Shown here: positions 26,523 through 34,864 of the stretch, piece by piece | Layout of the letters: every line of letters starts with the position of its first letter | How positions within the stretch are numbered: position 1 is the first letter of the stretch | DNA from: Nitrospira sp. | GTDB lineage: Bacteria; Nitrospirota; Nitrospiria; SBBL01; JAADHI01 | Length of the DNA: 49,438 nucleotides | Direction: 5' to 3' | NCBI GenBank assembly: GCA_027020665.1 | Contig: JALUVJ010000068.1 | Coordinates: 1-49,438 of the forward strand | Translations under genes and position numbers: made by a program | Notes under the pieces: generated by a model | The model's input: only the letters and a program-made list of their open reading frames with translations | Databases searched by the model: none | What the model was told of the DNA's origin: nothing

Positions 26523-26963
26523 ATGCGTTTTATCTCTGCAAAAGGAGAATATGCGATTCTGGCGATGTTGGCCTTGGCGCTGCATTCGGAAAAAAAACCG
26601 CTTCAGGTAAAATCCATCGCAGAAAAAAAAGCCATTCCGCCGCGTTTTTTGGAGCAGGTCATGAGTGCGCTGAAAAAGAAAGGTTTGGTCGAAAGTGTGC
26701 GGGGGCCGCATGGCGGTTATCGCTTGACACGTCAGCCGGATCAAATCTATTTTGGCGAGATGGTCCAGGCGGTTGAAGGGCCTATTTTTTCTAATGAGGT
26801 CTCATCCGGCCGAAACGGTGGTGTGGAGCCCCTTGTTTTAAAAGAGGTTTATTCCGAGATTAATGCGGCCCTTGAGGCCCATTTTAATTCGATTAGCCTG
26901 CAAGATCTTTGCGTGCGAAAAAAAGAGAAAGAAGAAAAAGAAGTGTTGATGTTTCATATTTAA
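26523..26963 (+). CDS. Rrf2-family transcriptional regulator
   Basis: 146 residues. Winged helix-turn-helix typical of Rrf2 (FISAKGEYAILAMLALAL; SIAEKKAIPPRFLEQVMSALKKKGLVESVRGPHGGYRL). IscR binds a cluster through three closely spaced cysteines; here there is a single Cys near residue 131, so it is unlikely to be an Fe-S sensor. A CymR-type sulfur-metabolism repressor is a better analogy. It leads the aprA-aprB-sat operon and has inverted repeats on its promoter, so it probably controls sulfate assimilation and itself. No strong Shine-Dalgarno. Confidence 0.85.
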   Translation: MRFISAKGEYAILAMLALALHSEKKPLQVKSIAEKKAIPPRFLEQVMSALKKKGLVESVRGPHGGYRLTRQPDQIYFGEMVQAVEGPIFSNEVSSGRNGGVEPLVLKEVYSEINAALEAHFNSISLQDLCVRKKEKEEKEVLMFHI

Positions 26964-27033
26964 GATCTGAATCAGGCGCTTGTTTTGCGGCGCTGAATCG
27001 GAAGGATTCCATCAATAAAGGATAAGAAAAAAG

Positions 27034-28752
27034 ATGATTGAACGGCAAACGATTGAAACGGACATACTCATTATCGGCGGCGGCACGGCAGGCTGCATGG
27101 CGGCGGTGGAGGCGAAAGAACGGTTTCCGGAATACAAAGTCACGATTCTTGAAAAGGCGCACATCGACCGGAGCGGTTGTCTCGCCGGCGGCATGAATGC
27201 TATTAATGCCTATTTGAATAAAGGTGAAACGCCTGAAAGTTTTGTGCGTTATGTGCGTTCCGATTCCTGCGGTTTGATTCGTGAGGATCTGGTGAAATCC
27301 ATGTCGGAGTTGTTTGAGTATTGCGTCAAAAAGGTCGAAAAGTGGGGACTGCCGATTTTATCCGATGAAAACGGTGAATATGTGCCGCGCGGACGTTGGA
27401 ATATTAAGATTAATGGTGAATCCCTCAAACCCATTCTCTCAAAAGCGGCACGCTCGGCAGGCGCCAAGGTGTATAACTGGATTACGGTGACCAATTTACT
27501 CACCGAGGGAGACCGGGTGACGGGTGCCGTGGGTTTTTCCTTGAGAAACGGGAAGTTTTATGTGGTGCATGCCAAGGCGGTGCTCATTGCCACGGGCGGT
27601 GCGGCAGGGCTTTATCGTCCCAATAATGCCGGAGATGCCTCCCATAAAACCTGGTACTCCCCTTACAATACGGGTGCGGGTTATGCAATGGGGATTCGCG
27701 CGGGAGCGGAGATGACCTCCTATGAAATGCGTTATGTCGCACTCAGAACAAAAGACGCTATTGCGCCGACGGGCACGATTGCCTTGGGCGCGGGTGCGCC
27801 GCAGGTGAATTCAAAGGGGGAGCGGTTTATGGTGTCGCGTTATGCGGATATCGGAGGAGACGGCGCCCCCACACCTTATCGCGCGCACGGGCCCATTCAG
27901 GAAATCAAAGAAGGGCGCGGCCCTGTTTACCTTGATACACGGGGAATCAGTCCCGAAAAGGTCGCGGATCTCAAAAAAGCCTATCTCGATATGTATCCTT
28001 CTCAGGTCCTTTATTGGTTGGCCAATGACATTGATCCGGGAGCCGAGCCGGTTGAAGTACAGACGACGGAGCCCTACATTGTCGGCGGGCATTGCCAGGC
28101 CGGGTATTGGGTGGATGTGGATCGGAGAACCACGCTGAAAGGGCTTTACGCCGCAGGAGATGTTGCGGGCGGTGCGCCTTTTAAATTTGTGTCGGGCTGC
28201 TGGGCGGAAGGGGTTTTGGCCGCCCGGTCGATGGGAGAGGACCTCAAGACATTGGATCGGGTGATTGTTTCGGATGCGCAGATTGATGCGGAAGTGCGTC
28301 ATGCATTTAGGCCCTTTGAAAATCACGGCACGATAAGACACGGGATTAAATCGGCTGAACTGGAGTCCCGGCTTCAAAAAATTATGGAACAATATGCGGG
28401 GGGCGCTTCGACGTATTATGAGATGAATGAGCAGATGCTGGCGATTGCCCGGAAAAAACTCGCGATATTGCCGCAGGAAGCCGAGTCCCTGGTGGCGGAA
28501 GATCTTCACCAATTAATGAAAGCGCATGAGGTGATTGACCGGATTGATGTGGCGCAGGTGCTTGTGGAGCACATGGCGTATCGAAAGGAAACGCGCTGGC
28601 CGACCTATCATACGCGGACGGACTATCCGGAGCGGGATGATGTCAATTGGTTGAAATTTGTCAATTCTGTCAGAGACCGTAGAAGCGGTAAAATAGAATT
28701 GACGACGCGGCCCTACGAGCAAATCGTTCCCGGCGACCGCTACAAAGCCTAA
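27034..28752 (+). CDS. aprA: Adenylylsulfate (APS) reductase alpha subunit, short form
   Basis: 572 residues. FAD-dependent subunit that reduces adenylyl sulfate to sulfite and AMP. The N-terminal FAD site is IIGGGTAGCMAA (residues ~12-23). Later motifs are DRSGCLAGGMNAIN, ATGGAAGLYRPNN, the substrate-side GGHCQAGYWVD and AAGDVAGGAPFKFVSGC. It is shorter than the classical dissimilatory AprA (over 600 residues) and resembles the form found in bacteria that use AprAB for assimilation. Directly followed by aprB and sat. No qmo or dsr genes in the window. Confidence 0.88.
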   Translation: MIERQTIETDILIIGGGTAGCMAAVEAKERFPEYKVTILEKAHIDRSGCLAGGMNAINAYLNKGETPESFVRYVRSDSCGLIREDLVKSMSELFEYCVKKVEKWGLPILSDENGEYVPRGRWNIKINGESLKPILSKAARSAGAKVYNWITVTNLLTEGDRVTGAVGFSLRNGKFYVVHAKAVLIATGGAAGLYRPNNAGDASHKTWYSPYNTGAGYAMGIRAGAEMTSYEMRYVALRTKDAIAPTGTIALGAGAPQVNSKGERFMVSRYADIGGDGAPTPYRAHGPIQEIKEGRGPVYLDTRGISPEKVADLKKAYLDMYPSQVLYWLANDIDPGAEPVEVQTTEPYIVGGHCQAGYWVDVDRRTTLKGLYAAGDVAGGAPFKFVSGCWAEGVLAARSMGEDLKTLDRVIVSDAQIDAEVRHAFRPFENHGTIRHGIKSAELESRLQKIMEQYAGGASTYYEMNEQMLAIARKKLAILPQEAESLVAEDLHQLMKAHEVIDRIDVAQVLVEHMAYRKETRWPTYHTRTDYPERDDVNWLKFVNSVRDRRSGKIELTTRPYEQIVPGDRYKA

Positions 28753-28778
28753 TTTTTTTATTCTGAGAGGAAAAAAGA

Positions 28779-29165
28779 ATGCCTGTTTGGATCGACCCTG
28801 ATAAATGCAATGGTTGCAACAGTTCGCGTCAACCGCCTTGTTTAAGAATGTGCCCCGGAGATCTCATTGTGAAGGATCACTCCGTCAACAAGGCCTATCT
28901 CAAATATCCCGAAGATTGTTGGGATTGTCTGCCTTGTGTGAAGGTCTGCCCCGAAGAGGCGATTGAATTTCACCTTTCATACCAGTTTGGATCGCGCGGG
29001 GCGAAACTTGCGCCCCATATCCACAAAGACCGTGATTTTATTACCTGGGAGGCGGAAGACATCCGAGGGAAAAAAGAGACCTTCACCATTCGTACAAAGG
29101 TTATGAAAATCGCCCTGGATGAAAAAGTGGAGGATAGCGAGCAAGGTCTCGATTTCTCCATTTAA
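28779..29165 (+). CDS. aprB: APS reductase beta subunit, two [4Fe-4S] ferredoxin
   Basis: 128 residues. Two cluster motifs: C10-x2-C13-x7-C21-x3-C25 and C47-x2-C50-x2-C53-x3-C57, the AprB pattern including the enlarged first motif. It passes electrons to the AprA flavin. Shorter than dissimilatory AprB, as the C-terminal tail that wraps AprA is reduced. Starts 26 bases after aprA with an AGAGG site. Its stop overlaps a copy of the dispersed repeat. Confidence 0.88.
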   Translation: MPVWIDPDKCNGCNSSRQPPCLRMCPGDLIVKDHSVNKAYLKYPEDCWDCLPCVKVCPEEAIEFHLSYQFGSRGAKLAPHIHKDRDFITWEAEDIRGKKETFTIRTKVMKIALDEKVEDSEQGLDFSI

Positions 29166-29190
29166 GAACGCTCTGATTCGGTCCGGGTTT
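29163..29190 (+). repeat. Dispersed intergenic repeat, copy 4
   Basis: TTAAGAACGCTCTGATTCGG, then GTCCGGGTT. The TAA is the aprB stop codon. The GTCCGGGTT end also occurs in the copy at 36640. Confidence 0.5.
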
Positions 29191-29245
29191 ACTTGAAATA
29201 AGCAAAAAACAGGTCATTTACAGCATTGTGCATTAAGGAGAGTGT

Positions 29246-30415
29246 ATGGGTATTTCAGTGCCGCACGGCGGCAAGTTAATTAATCGTTTTGTGGCGGCGG
29301 ACGGTGTGGCTGATCTGACACAAAAGGCCAAGGCACTTAAAGGGATTTCATTATCAGAACGTGAAATTTCGGATTTGGAACTGATTGCAACGGGTGTTTT
29401 TTCGCCGCTTGAAGGATTCATGGGCCGAGCCGACTATGAGAGTGTGCTGAAATCCATGCATCTGGCGAGCGGACTGCCTTGGAGTCTTCCGATTACCTTA
29501 TCCGTGAGTACGGAAAAAGCCGCTTCTTTGGAAGAAGGCGCAGAGATTGCCCTGAAAGACGAAAGCGGGCTTGTGTTGGCCATTTTGCATCTTGAAGAGA
29601 AATTTTCATTCGATAAAGAAAAAGAGGCGCTTGCGGCTTACGGCACAAACGATGAGGCACACCCCGGCGTTGCCTATACGCATAGGCAAGGGGATGTGTT
29701 GCTGGGCGGTAAAATCGATATGTTAAGGCCTCCTGCGGCACAAGCTTTTCAGGCGCACCGGCTGACCCCGGCTGAGACACGAAAGATCTTTTTGGAAAAA
29801 GGTTGGGAGCGCATTGTGGCTTTTCAGACGCGAAACCCCGTGCATCGTGCGCATGAATACATCCAAAAATGTGCGATGGAAATTGCGGACGGCCTGCTTT
29901 TGCATCCTATTGTGGGTGCGACGAAAAAGGGGGATATTCCTGCAGATGTGCGCATGGACTGTTATAAAGTCCTGCTTGAAAATTATTATCCCAAAGCCCA
30001 TACGATGCTTGCGGTTTTCCCGGCGGCAATGCGCTACGGCGGACCGAAAGAGGCGATTTTTCATGCGATTTGCCGGAAGAATTACGGGGTGACACACTTT
30101 ATTGTCGGGCGTGATCATGCCGGCGTGGGTGATTTTTACGGCACCTATGATGCCCAAAATATTTTTAAAGAATTCGAGGCGGATGCACTGGGCATTCAAC
30201 CGCTTTTTTTTGACCATTCTTTCTATTGCAAACGCTGCAGCGGTATGGCGTCTTCGAAAACCTGTTCGCATGATCCAAGTGAACGCATTGCCCTTTCCGG
30301 GACGAAGGTGCGCGAAATGCTCAGCCGGGGCATTAAGCCGCCGATCGAATTCAGCCGACCGGAAGTGGCGCAAATCCTGATTGACGCCATGACAAAACAA
30401 CAAGAAGATGCGTGA
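29246..30415 (+). CDS. sat: Sulfate adenylyltransferase (ATP sulfurylase)
   Basis: 389 residues. Makes adenylyl sulfate from ATP and sulfate, the substrate of AprAB. Motifs: FSPLEGFMG near 53-61, the ATP site FQTRNPVHRAHEY (QxRNPxHxxH) near 192, GRDHAGVGDFYGTYDAQ near 290 and the Cys cluster CKRCSGMASSKTC near 330. It belongs to the homo-oligomeric Sat class without an APS kinase domain. Good GGAG site. Same operon as aprAB, 80 bases downstream. Confidence 0.95.
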   Translation: MGISVPHGGKLINRFVAADGVADLTQKAKALKGISLSEREISDLELIATGVFSPLEGFMGRADYESVLKSMHLASGLPWSLPITLSVSTEKAASLEEGAEIALKDESGLVLAILHLEEKFSFDKEKEALAAYGTNDEAHPGVAYTHRQGDVLLGGKIDMLRPPAAQAFQAHRLTPAETRKIFLEKGWERIVAFQTRNPVHRAHEYIQKCAMEIADGLLLHPIVGATKKGDIPADVRMDCYKVLLENYYPKAHTMLAVFPAAMRYGGPKEAIFHAICRKNYGVTHFIVGRDHAGVGDFYGTYDAQNIFKEFEADALGIQPLFFDHSFYCKRCSGMASSKTCSHDPSERIALSGTKVREMLSRGIKPPIEFSRPEVAQILIDAMTKQQEDA

Positions 30416-30498
30416 GTAAACCCCAATTTCCCGGAAAGACACGCTGACGCAAAACAGAGCGAATCCGCATGTCTTCCTGAAATGAGCGGGGAGGATCT

Positions 30499-32268
30499 GT
30501 GAACCGGATTGATTTTAAAGCGATTAGTAAGAAGATAAAGCAGCCCTTCCGGGTCTTGGTCGGCCAAGTCCGCGGGATGAAGTATTTTTCCATGCCGGGC
30601 ACACTTATTTTGTCTCTCCTGCTCGATTTCTCAATTTGGTTCCCGATTATTTGCCGTATAATTGCCCTTGTGCTTCAGGCGGGGGTGCTGGTCAGGCTTG
30701 CCTTTGAAGAAAAGCTGCTGCATCTGCGTTTTCGCCGTCTTTCCTGGCAAAAGAAATTTATTCCCATTGCCCTCTTCGGGGTTTGCCTGCTTTTCTACGT
30801 TGAAAAGGTGTTGATCTTACTTTCGATGTGGGGTGAACCCGATGATTTTTTAATCAACCCTTATCGCACATATAGTCTTATTTTTTTTGTTTCCGCTTTT
30901 GCGATTTACGGACTTCGTCTGAATATCATTGCCAAATTTTTGGGCGGTCTGCATCTAAGGCCCGCACAGACCATGACGATGGGTTTTTTGTTGGTTATTT
31001 TGGTCGGCACCATGTTGCTATCCCTGCCGCAAATGGTGACCGATCCCTCTAAAATCGTCATTATTGATGCCTTGTTTACCGCAACATCCGCAACAACGGT
31101 GACCGGGCTGACATTGGCCCCGATTTCAGAATTTTATCGCCCCACGGGCATATGGGTCATTCTTTTTTTGATTCAAACGGGCGGGCTGGGCATCATGACC
31201 TTTGGAGTGCTTTTTTCCCTTGTATCGAACAAAAGAATCAAACTGCAGGATGCGGTGGCTTTGCAGGGGGTGCTTGAAACAGAGTCGGTTGGCACCGTGC
31301 GTAAGGAAATCCGCCTGATTTTTGTGCTGACCCTCCTGCTTGAGGTGCTTGGGGCTTTTCTGATTTTCATTTTTTTGCCGGAAGGCACGGATCAGCCGAT
31401 TTTTACCGCCGTTTTTCACGCCGTTTCTGCTTTTTGCAACGCGGGTTTTTCACTCTTTCCCGGCAATTTGGAGGGATTTTTGGGCAATATTCCGATGAAC
31501 GGGATCATTGCGGTGCTGATTCTGCTCGGCGGCATCGGTTTCCCTGTGCTGAATAATCTGCTCAGTTATCCTTTAAGACGGAAGGGTCGCGCCGCGTGGC
31601 GGCTTTCATTTCATTCTAAAATGGTGCTTTCTATTTCCGGAGGGCTGCTTGTCGTCGGTACGCTCGGTATTTACATCCTTGAATTTCAAAATACGCTTTC
31701 GGGGCTTTCCTGGTTTGATAAATGGCTTGCGGCCTTTTTTCATTCGGTGACTGCGCGTACCGCCGGATTTAATACTTTGAACGTGGGCGACTTTTCTGAT
31801 GCAACGCTTTTTCTGCTGATTTTGCTGATGTGGATTGGCGGTTCTCCCGCATCGACCGCAGGAGGGATTAAAACCACAACTTTCGGCGTGATGCTTGCGA
31901 CGCTCAAGACCATGCTGAACCAACGCGAGGCGGTTTCTTTTTTCAAAAGAAGCCTTTCTCCGCTTGCCGTGCAGAAATCGCTATCGATTGCTTTTACGTC
32001 CTCGGCCCTGCTGGCCATATTTCTGCTCTTGCTGTTGTTTACCGAAGAAGGGGATTTTAAGGCGATTATGTTCGAATCCGTCTCGGCTTTTAATACCGTC
32101 GGGCTTTCAACGGGCATTACATCGGAATTGAGTCCGATTGGAAAACTGATTATTATTGCGACCATGTTTATCGGACGGATCGGTTCACTGACCTTGGCCT
32201 TCAGTCTGGCGGAACGGGTCATGAAAGGGAAGTATACCTATCCGGAGGAAAGAGTAATTATCGGATAG
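30499..32268 (+). CDS. TrkH/KtrB-type potassium uptake channel subunit
   Basis: 589 residues, polytopic inner-membrane protein. Four pore-loop regions of the SKT superfamily are visible: TATSATTVTGLT, HAVSAFCNAGFSLF, HSVTARTAGFNTL and ESVSAFNTVGLSTGI, each carrying the filter Gly. The first ~140 residues add extra helices. Start GTG 30499 has a GGGGAGGA site. It is paired with a TrkA/KtrA-like gene 41 bases downstream, so a gated K+ uptake system is expected. Confidence 0.9.
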   Translation: MNRIDFKAISKKIKQPFRVLVGQVRGMKYFSMPGTLILSLLLDFSIWFPIICRIIALVLQAGVLVRLAFEEKLLHLRFRRLSWQKKFIPIALFGVCLLFYVEKVLILLSMWGEPDDFLINPYRTYSLIFFVSAFAIYGLRLNIIAKFLGGLHLRPAQTMTMGFLLVILVGTMLLSLPQMVTDPSKIVIIDALFTATSATTVTGLTLAPISEFYRPTGIWVILFLIQTGGLGIMTFGVLFSLVSNKRIKLQDAVALQGVLETESVGTVRKEIRLIFVLTLLLEVLGAFLIFIFLPEGTDQPIFTAVFHAVSAFCNAGFSLFPGNLEGFLGNIPMNGIIAVLILLGGIGFPVLNNLLSYPLRRKGRAAWRLSFHSKMVLSISGGLLVVGTLGIYILEFQNTLSGLSWFDKWLAAFFHSVTARTAGFNTLNVGDFSDATLFLLILLMWIGGSPASTAGGIKTTTFGVMLATLKTMLNQREAVSFFKRSLSPLAVQKSLSIAFTSSALLAIFLLLLLFTEEGDFKAIMFESVSAFNTVGLSTGITSELSPIGKLIIIATMFIGRIGSLTLAFSLAERVMKGKYTYPEERVIIG

Positions 32269-32309
32269 CCGCTTGGCGCTATGAGAGATGAACGTTTGGG
32301 GAGAATAGC

Positions 32310-33041
32310 ATGAAACGATTTGTTGTGATCGGTCTGGGACGTTTCGGCATGTCTTTGGCTGAAACCCTCTATGCGGAAGGGGGAGAAGTGATTGCCGTGG
32401 ATGAGCGTGCGGACAAAGTGGAAGAAATCAAGGAGCGAGTTTCCCATGCCGTTCAACTGGATGGCACCGATTTCGATGCACTCAAATCCGTGGGTGCGGA
32501 CGGTGTTGATACCGCCATCATTGCAATTGGCGAAAACCTGGAAGCCAGTGTGGTGACAACTGTTATTTTAAAGGAGTTGGGCCTCAAGGAGATCATTGTC
32601 CGAGCGTATACCGACCGGGAAAAACGTATTCTGGAATTGGTGGGAGCGACCCGAGTCGTCTTTGTGGAGCAGGAAATGGGGCGTCGTTTGGGCAAGGCCT
32701 GTTCCGGGAATGCCATTTTAGATTATATTGAGCTTTCGGCAAACCATTCTTTGGTGCAGTGGGAAGTTCCGGAATCGCTTATCGGCGGGACATTGGCCAC
32801 ACTCGATATTGCTTCGCTCAATCTTTTTGCAATCAAAAAAATAGGGGGCGGTTCCGGCACATTCAATTGGGGGAAAGAAAAAGAACAACTCAAGTTTGAT
32901 CCCCCTTCCGACTATATTCTGGAAAAAGGGGACATTCTCATGCTTGCCGGAAAAAATAAAGACCTGACGCAATTCACCGAACAGAAAAAAAGTCCCTTCA
33001 AAGGATTTGGACAAAAAAAACGGGATTTTTTCTCACCTTAA
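32310..33041 (+). CDS. TrkA/KtrA-type RCK subunit of potassium uptake
   Basis: 243 residues. TrkA-N Rossmann domain (VVIGLGRFGMSLAETL, then VDERADKVEEI and QLDGTDFDALKSVGADGVDTAIIA) and a TrkA-C domain (~145-230). It binds nucleotides and gates the membrane subunit encoded just upstream. Unusual Lys/Phe-rich end (KGFGQKKRDFFSP). Confidence 0.92.
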   Translation: MKRFVVIGLGRFGMSLAETLYAEGGEVIAVDERADKVEEIKERVSHAVQLDGTDFDALKSVGADGVDTAIIAIGENLEASVVTTVILKELGLKEIIVRAYTDREKRILELVGATRVVFVEQEMGRRLGKACSGNAILDYIELSANHSLVQWEVPESLIGGTLATLDIASLNLFAIKKIGGGSGTFNWGKEKEQLKFDPPSDYILEKGDILMLAGKNKDLTQFTEQKKSPFKGFGQKKRDFFSP

Positions 33042-33308
33042 AAAGAGCCGTTTTTCCGCAGTTTATTGCGCTGCGACAAAAATTTGACTCCTAAAAATAG
33101 AGCGCATTCCCTCATATAGTTTCGTTTAAAAGTCCTTAAAATACAATTGGTTTTGCAAAATAAATTACGTCGCCTTGTTTTTTTTTAGACGGTAAACTAT
33201 ACTGTACTGATATAGACATAATAAGCACTACTCAGTAACTCACGGAGTTTGCTGAGCGGGATTCCAAGAATATGAACCAAGCATGAACCAATAAGGAAGG
33301 GGCTCTCA

Positions 33309-33875
33309 ATGGAAAACGTTTCTCCAGAAAAAGTCGGTGAAAGAATCCGTGCGGTAAGAGGAAAACAAACGCAAACGGAGTTTGCAAATGTGCTCGGGGT
33401 TAAAAAACAAAATTACATCAGCCGGTATGAGCGGGGACGGATTCCTTCGCCGGATCTGCTCGTCCGTATTGCGGAAATCGGTCGTGTCACGACAGATTGG
33501 TTACTCACGGGCAACCGGGGCGGTGCAAGAGGCACAGCGCTTTCTCAGCAAATTCTGAAGGCCGTAAAAAAACCGAAAGCCGCGGCGAAACCTGTCGCAA
33601 AACCGAAAGCCAAAGCGAAAATCAAAGCGGCTGCGAAACCGAAAGCAAAGACGAAAGCGAAAACAAAGCCCAAGGCGAAAGCAAAACCGAAGGCCGCAGT
33701 CAAAACAAAAGCGGCCGGCAAAAGCAAGACGGCAGCTAAACCGGCGGCCAAACCCAGTGCCAAACCGAAGGGCAAAGTCAAAACGAAGGTCAAAGCAAAG
33801 CCTAAAACCAAGGCGGTTGCAATTGAAAAACCCATTGCGAAATCAGGCGGAAAGAAAAAAGCCCGTGGGAAATAA
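33309..33875 (+). CDS. XRE-type HTH protein with histone-H1-like Lys/Ala tail
   Basis: 188 residues. Helix-turn-helix of the Cro/XRE class at ~8-67 (GERIRAVRGKQTQTEFANVL; NYISRYERGRIPSPDLL; TTDWLLTG). From ~85 to the end the protein is almost entirely Lys, Ala, Pro and Thr in KAKPKA-like repeats, similar to bacterial histone-H1-like proteins and the tails of AlgP or HupS. I infer a nucleoid-associated or regulatory DNA-binding protein that couples sequence recognition with non-specific binding. Strong GGAAGGGG site. The repetitive DNA may be prone to length change. Confidence 0.85.
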   Translation: MENVSPEKVGERIRAVRGKQTQTEFANVLGVKKQNYISRYERGRIPSPDLLVRIAEIGRVTTDWLLTGNRGGARGTALSQQILKAVKKPKAAAKPVAKPKAKAKIKAAAKPKAKTKAKTKPKAKAKPKAAVKTKAAGKSKTAAKPAAKPSAKPKGKVKTKVKAKPKTKAVAIEKPIAKSGGKKKARGK

Positions 33876-33884
33876 GGCCCGGGC

Positions 33885-34802
33885 GTGATCAAAGAAACAC
33901 CTTTTATTTGGATGGATGGAAAGTTTGTTCCCTGGCAGGAGGCGACCATCCACGTCTTGACGCACTCTCTGCATTATGGCTTGGGCGTCTTCGAAGGGAT
34001 TCGTTGTTATAAAGGGCATTCAAAAACAGCGATCTTTCGACTGCCGGAACACGTTTCCCGCCTTTTTGCTTCGGCAAAAATCGTTCAGATGGATATTCCT
34101 TTTTCTCCAAAAGAGGTCGAGGAAGCAATCATCGAAACGGTACGGGTCAACAACCTGGAAGAGGGCTATATCCGCCCGCTGGCCTACATCGGCTACGGCG
34201 AAATGGGGCTTTATGCAAAAGAGGCCCCGATTAATCTTTCCATTGCCGTTTGGCCCTGGGGCACTTACCTGGGGGAAGAAGGCCTTAAAAAAGGAATTCG
34301 CACGGCGATTTCTTCATTTACGCGCCATCATGTGAATATTACCCTGAGCCGGGCAAAAATCACCGGCAATTATACAAACTCTCAGTTTGCAAAACGAGAA
34401 GCAAAGGTCGCGGGAGTTGATGAGGCTATTTTGTTGGATACTGAAGGCTTTGTCGCGGAAGGACCGGGGGAAAATATCTTCATTGTGCGGAACGGGGTTT
34501 TGAAAACAACCCCAATGACCTCCTCGATTCTTGACGGGATTACACGCAATACGATCATGCAATTGGCGCAGGAGCAGCACCTCCCTGTGGCCGAAGCCCG
34601 GTTTACGCGAGACGATCTTTATATTGCCGATGAGGCTTTTTTTACGGGAACGGCGGCGGAAGTGACACCCATTCGGGAAGTTGACGGTCGTAGTATCGGA
34701 ACCGGTCCGCCCGGCCCGCTCACCCTGCAATTGCAAAAATCTTTTTTTGATCTTGTCAGAAATAAAGTTGAAGACAGGCACGGCTGGTTGACCTTCGTTT
34801 AA
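33885..34802 (+). CDS. ilvE: Branched-chain amino acid aminotransferase
   Basis: 305 residues. PLP-dependent fold-type IV enzyme for the last step of valine, leucine and isoleucine synthesis. Motifs: FIWMDGKFVPWQEA, LHYGLGVFEGIRCY, the PLP-lysine segment ITGNYTNSQFAKREAK, EGPGENIF and FFTGTAAEVTPI. Start GTG 33885, nine bases after the XRE gene, so probably the same transcript. Its TAA stop lies in a repeat copy. Confidence 0.92.
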   Translation: MIKETPFIWMDGKFVPWQEATIHVLTHSLHYGLGVFEGIRCYKGHSKTAIFRLPEHVSRLFASAKIVQMDIPFSPKEVEEAIIETVRVNNLEEGYIRPLAYIGYGEMGLYAKEAPINLSIAVWPWGTYLGEEGLKKGIRTAISSFTRHHVNITLSRAKITGNYTNSQFAKREAKVAGVDEAILLDTEGFVAEGPGENIFIVRNGVLKTTPMTSSILDGITRNTIMQLAQEQHLPVAEARFTRDDLYIADEAFFTGTAAEVTPIREVDGRSIGTGPPGPLTLQLQKSFFDLVRNKVEDRHGWLTFV

Positions 34803-34826
34803 GAAAGCCCTGTTTGTCGTGTTGAT
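34800..34826 (+). repeat. Dispersed intergenic repeat, copy 5
   Basis: TTAAGAAAGCCCTGTTTGTC, then GTGTTGATC. A more divergent copy. The TAA is the ilvE stop. Confidence 0.4.
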
Positions 34827-34864
34827 CCCCCTCCCATCCACTCTAATATACAAAAACGCCGTTT

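Noticed and set aside
33561-33830. Possible CRISPR or tandem-repeat locus
   Set aside because: The periodic sequence is coding for a Lys/Ala-rich tail. There is no repeat-spacer structure and no cas gene.
33545-33949. Hydrophobic Ala/Phe-rich minus-strand frame resembling a membrane protein
   Set aside because: It is the reverse reading of the Lys/Ala codon repeats in the XRE protein tail.
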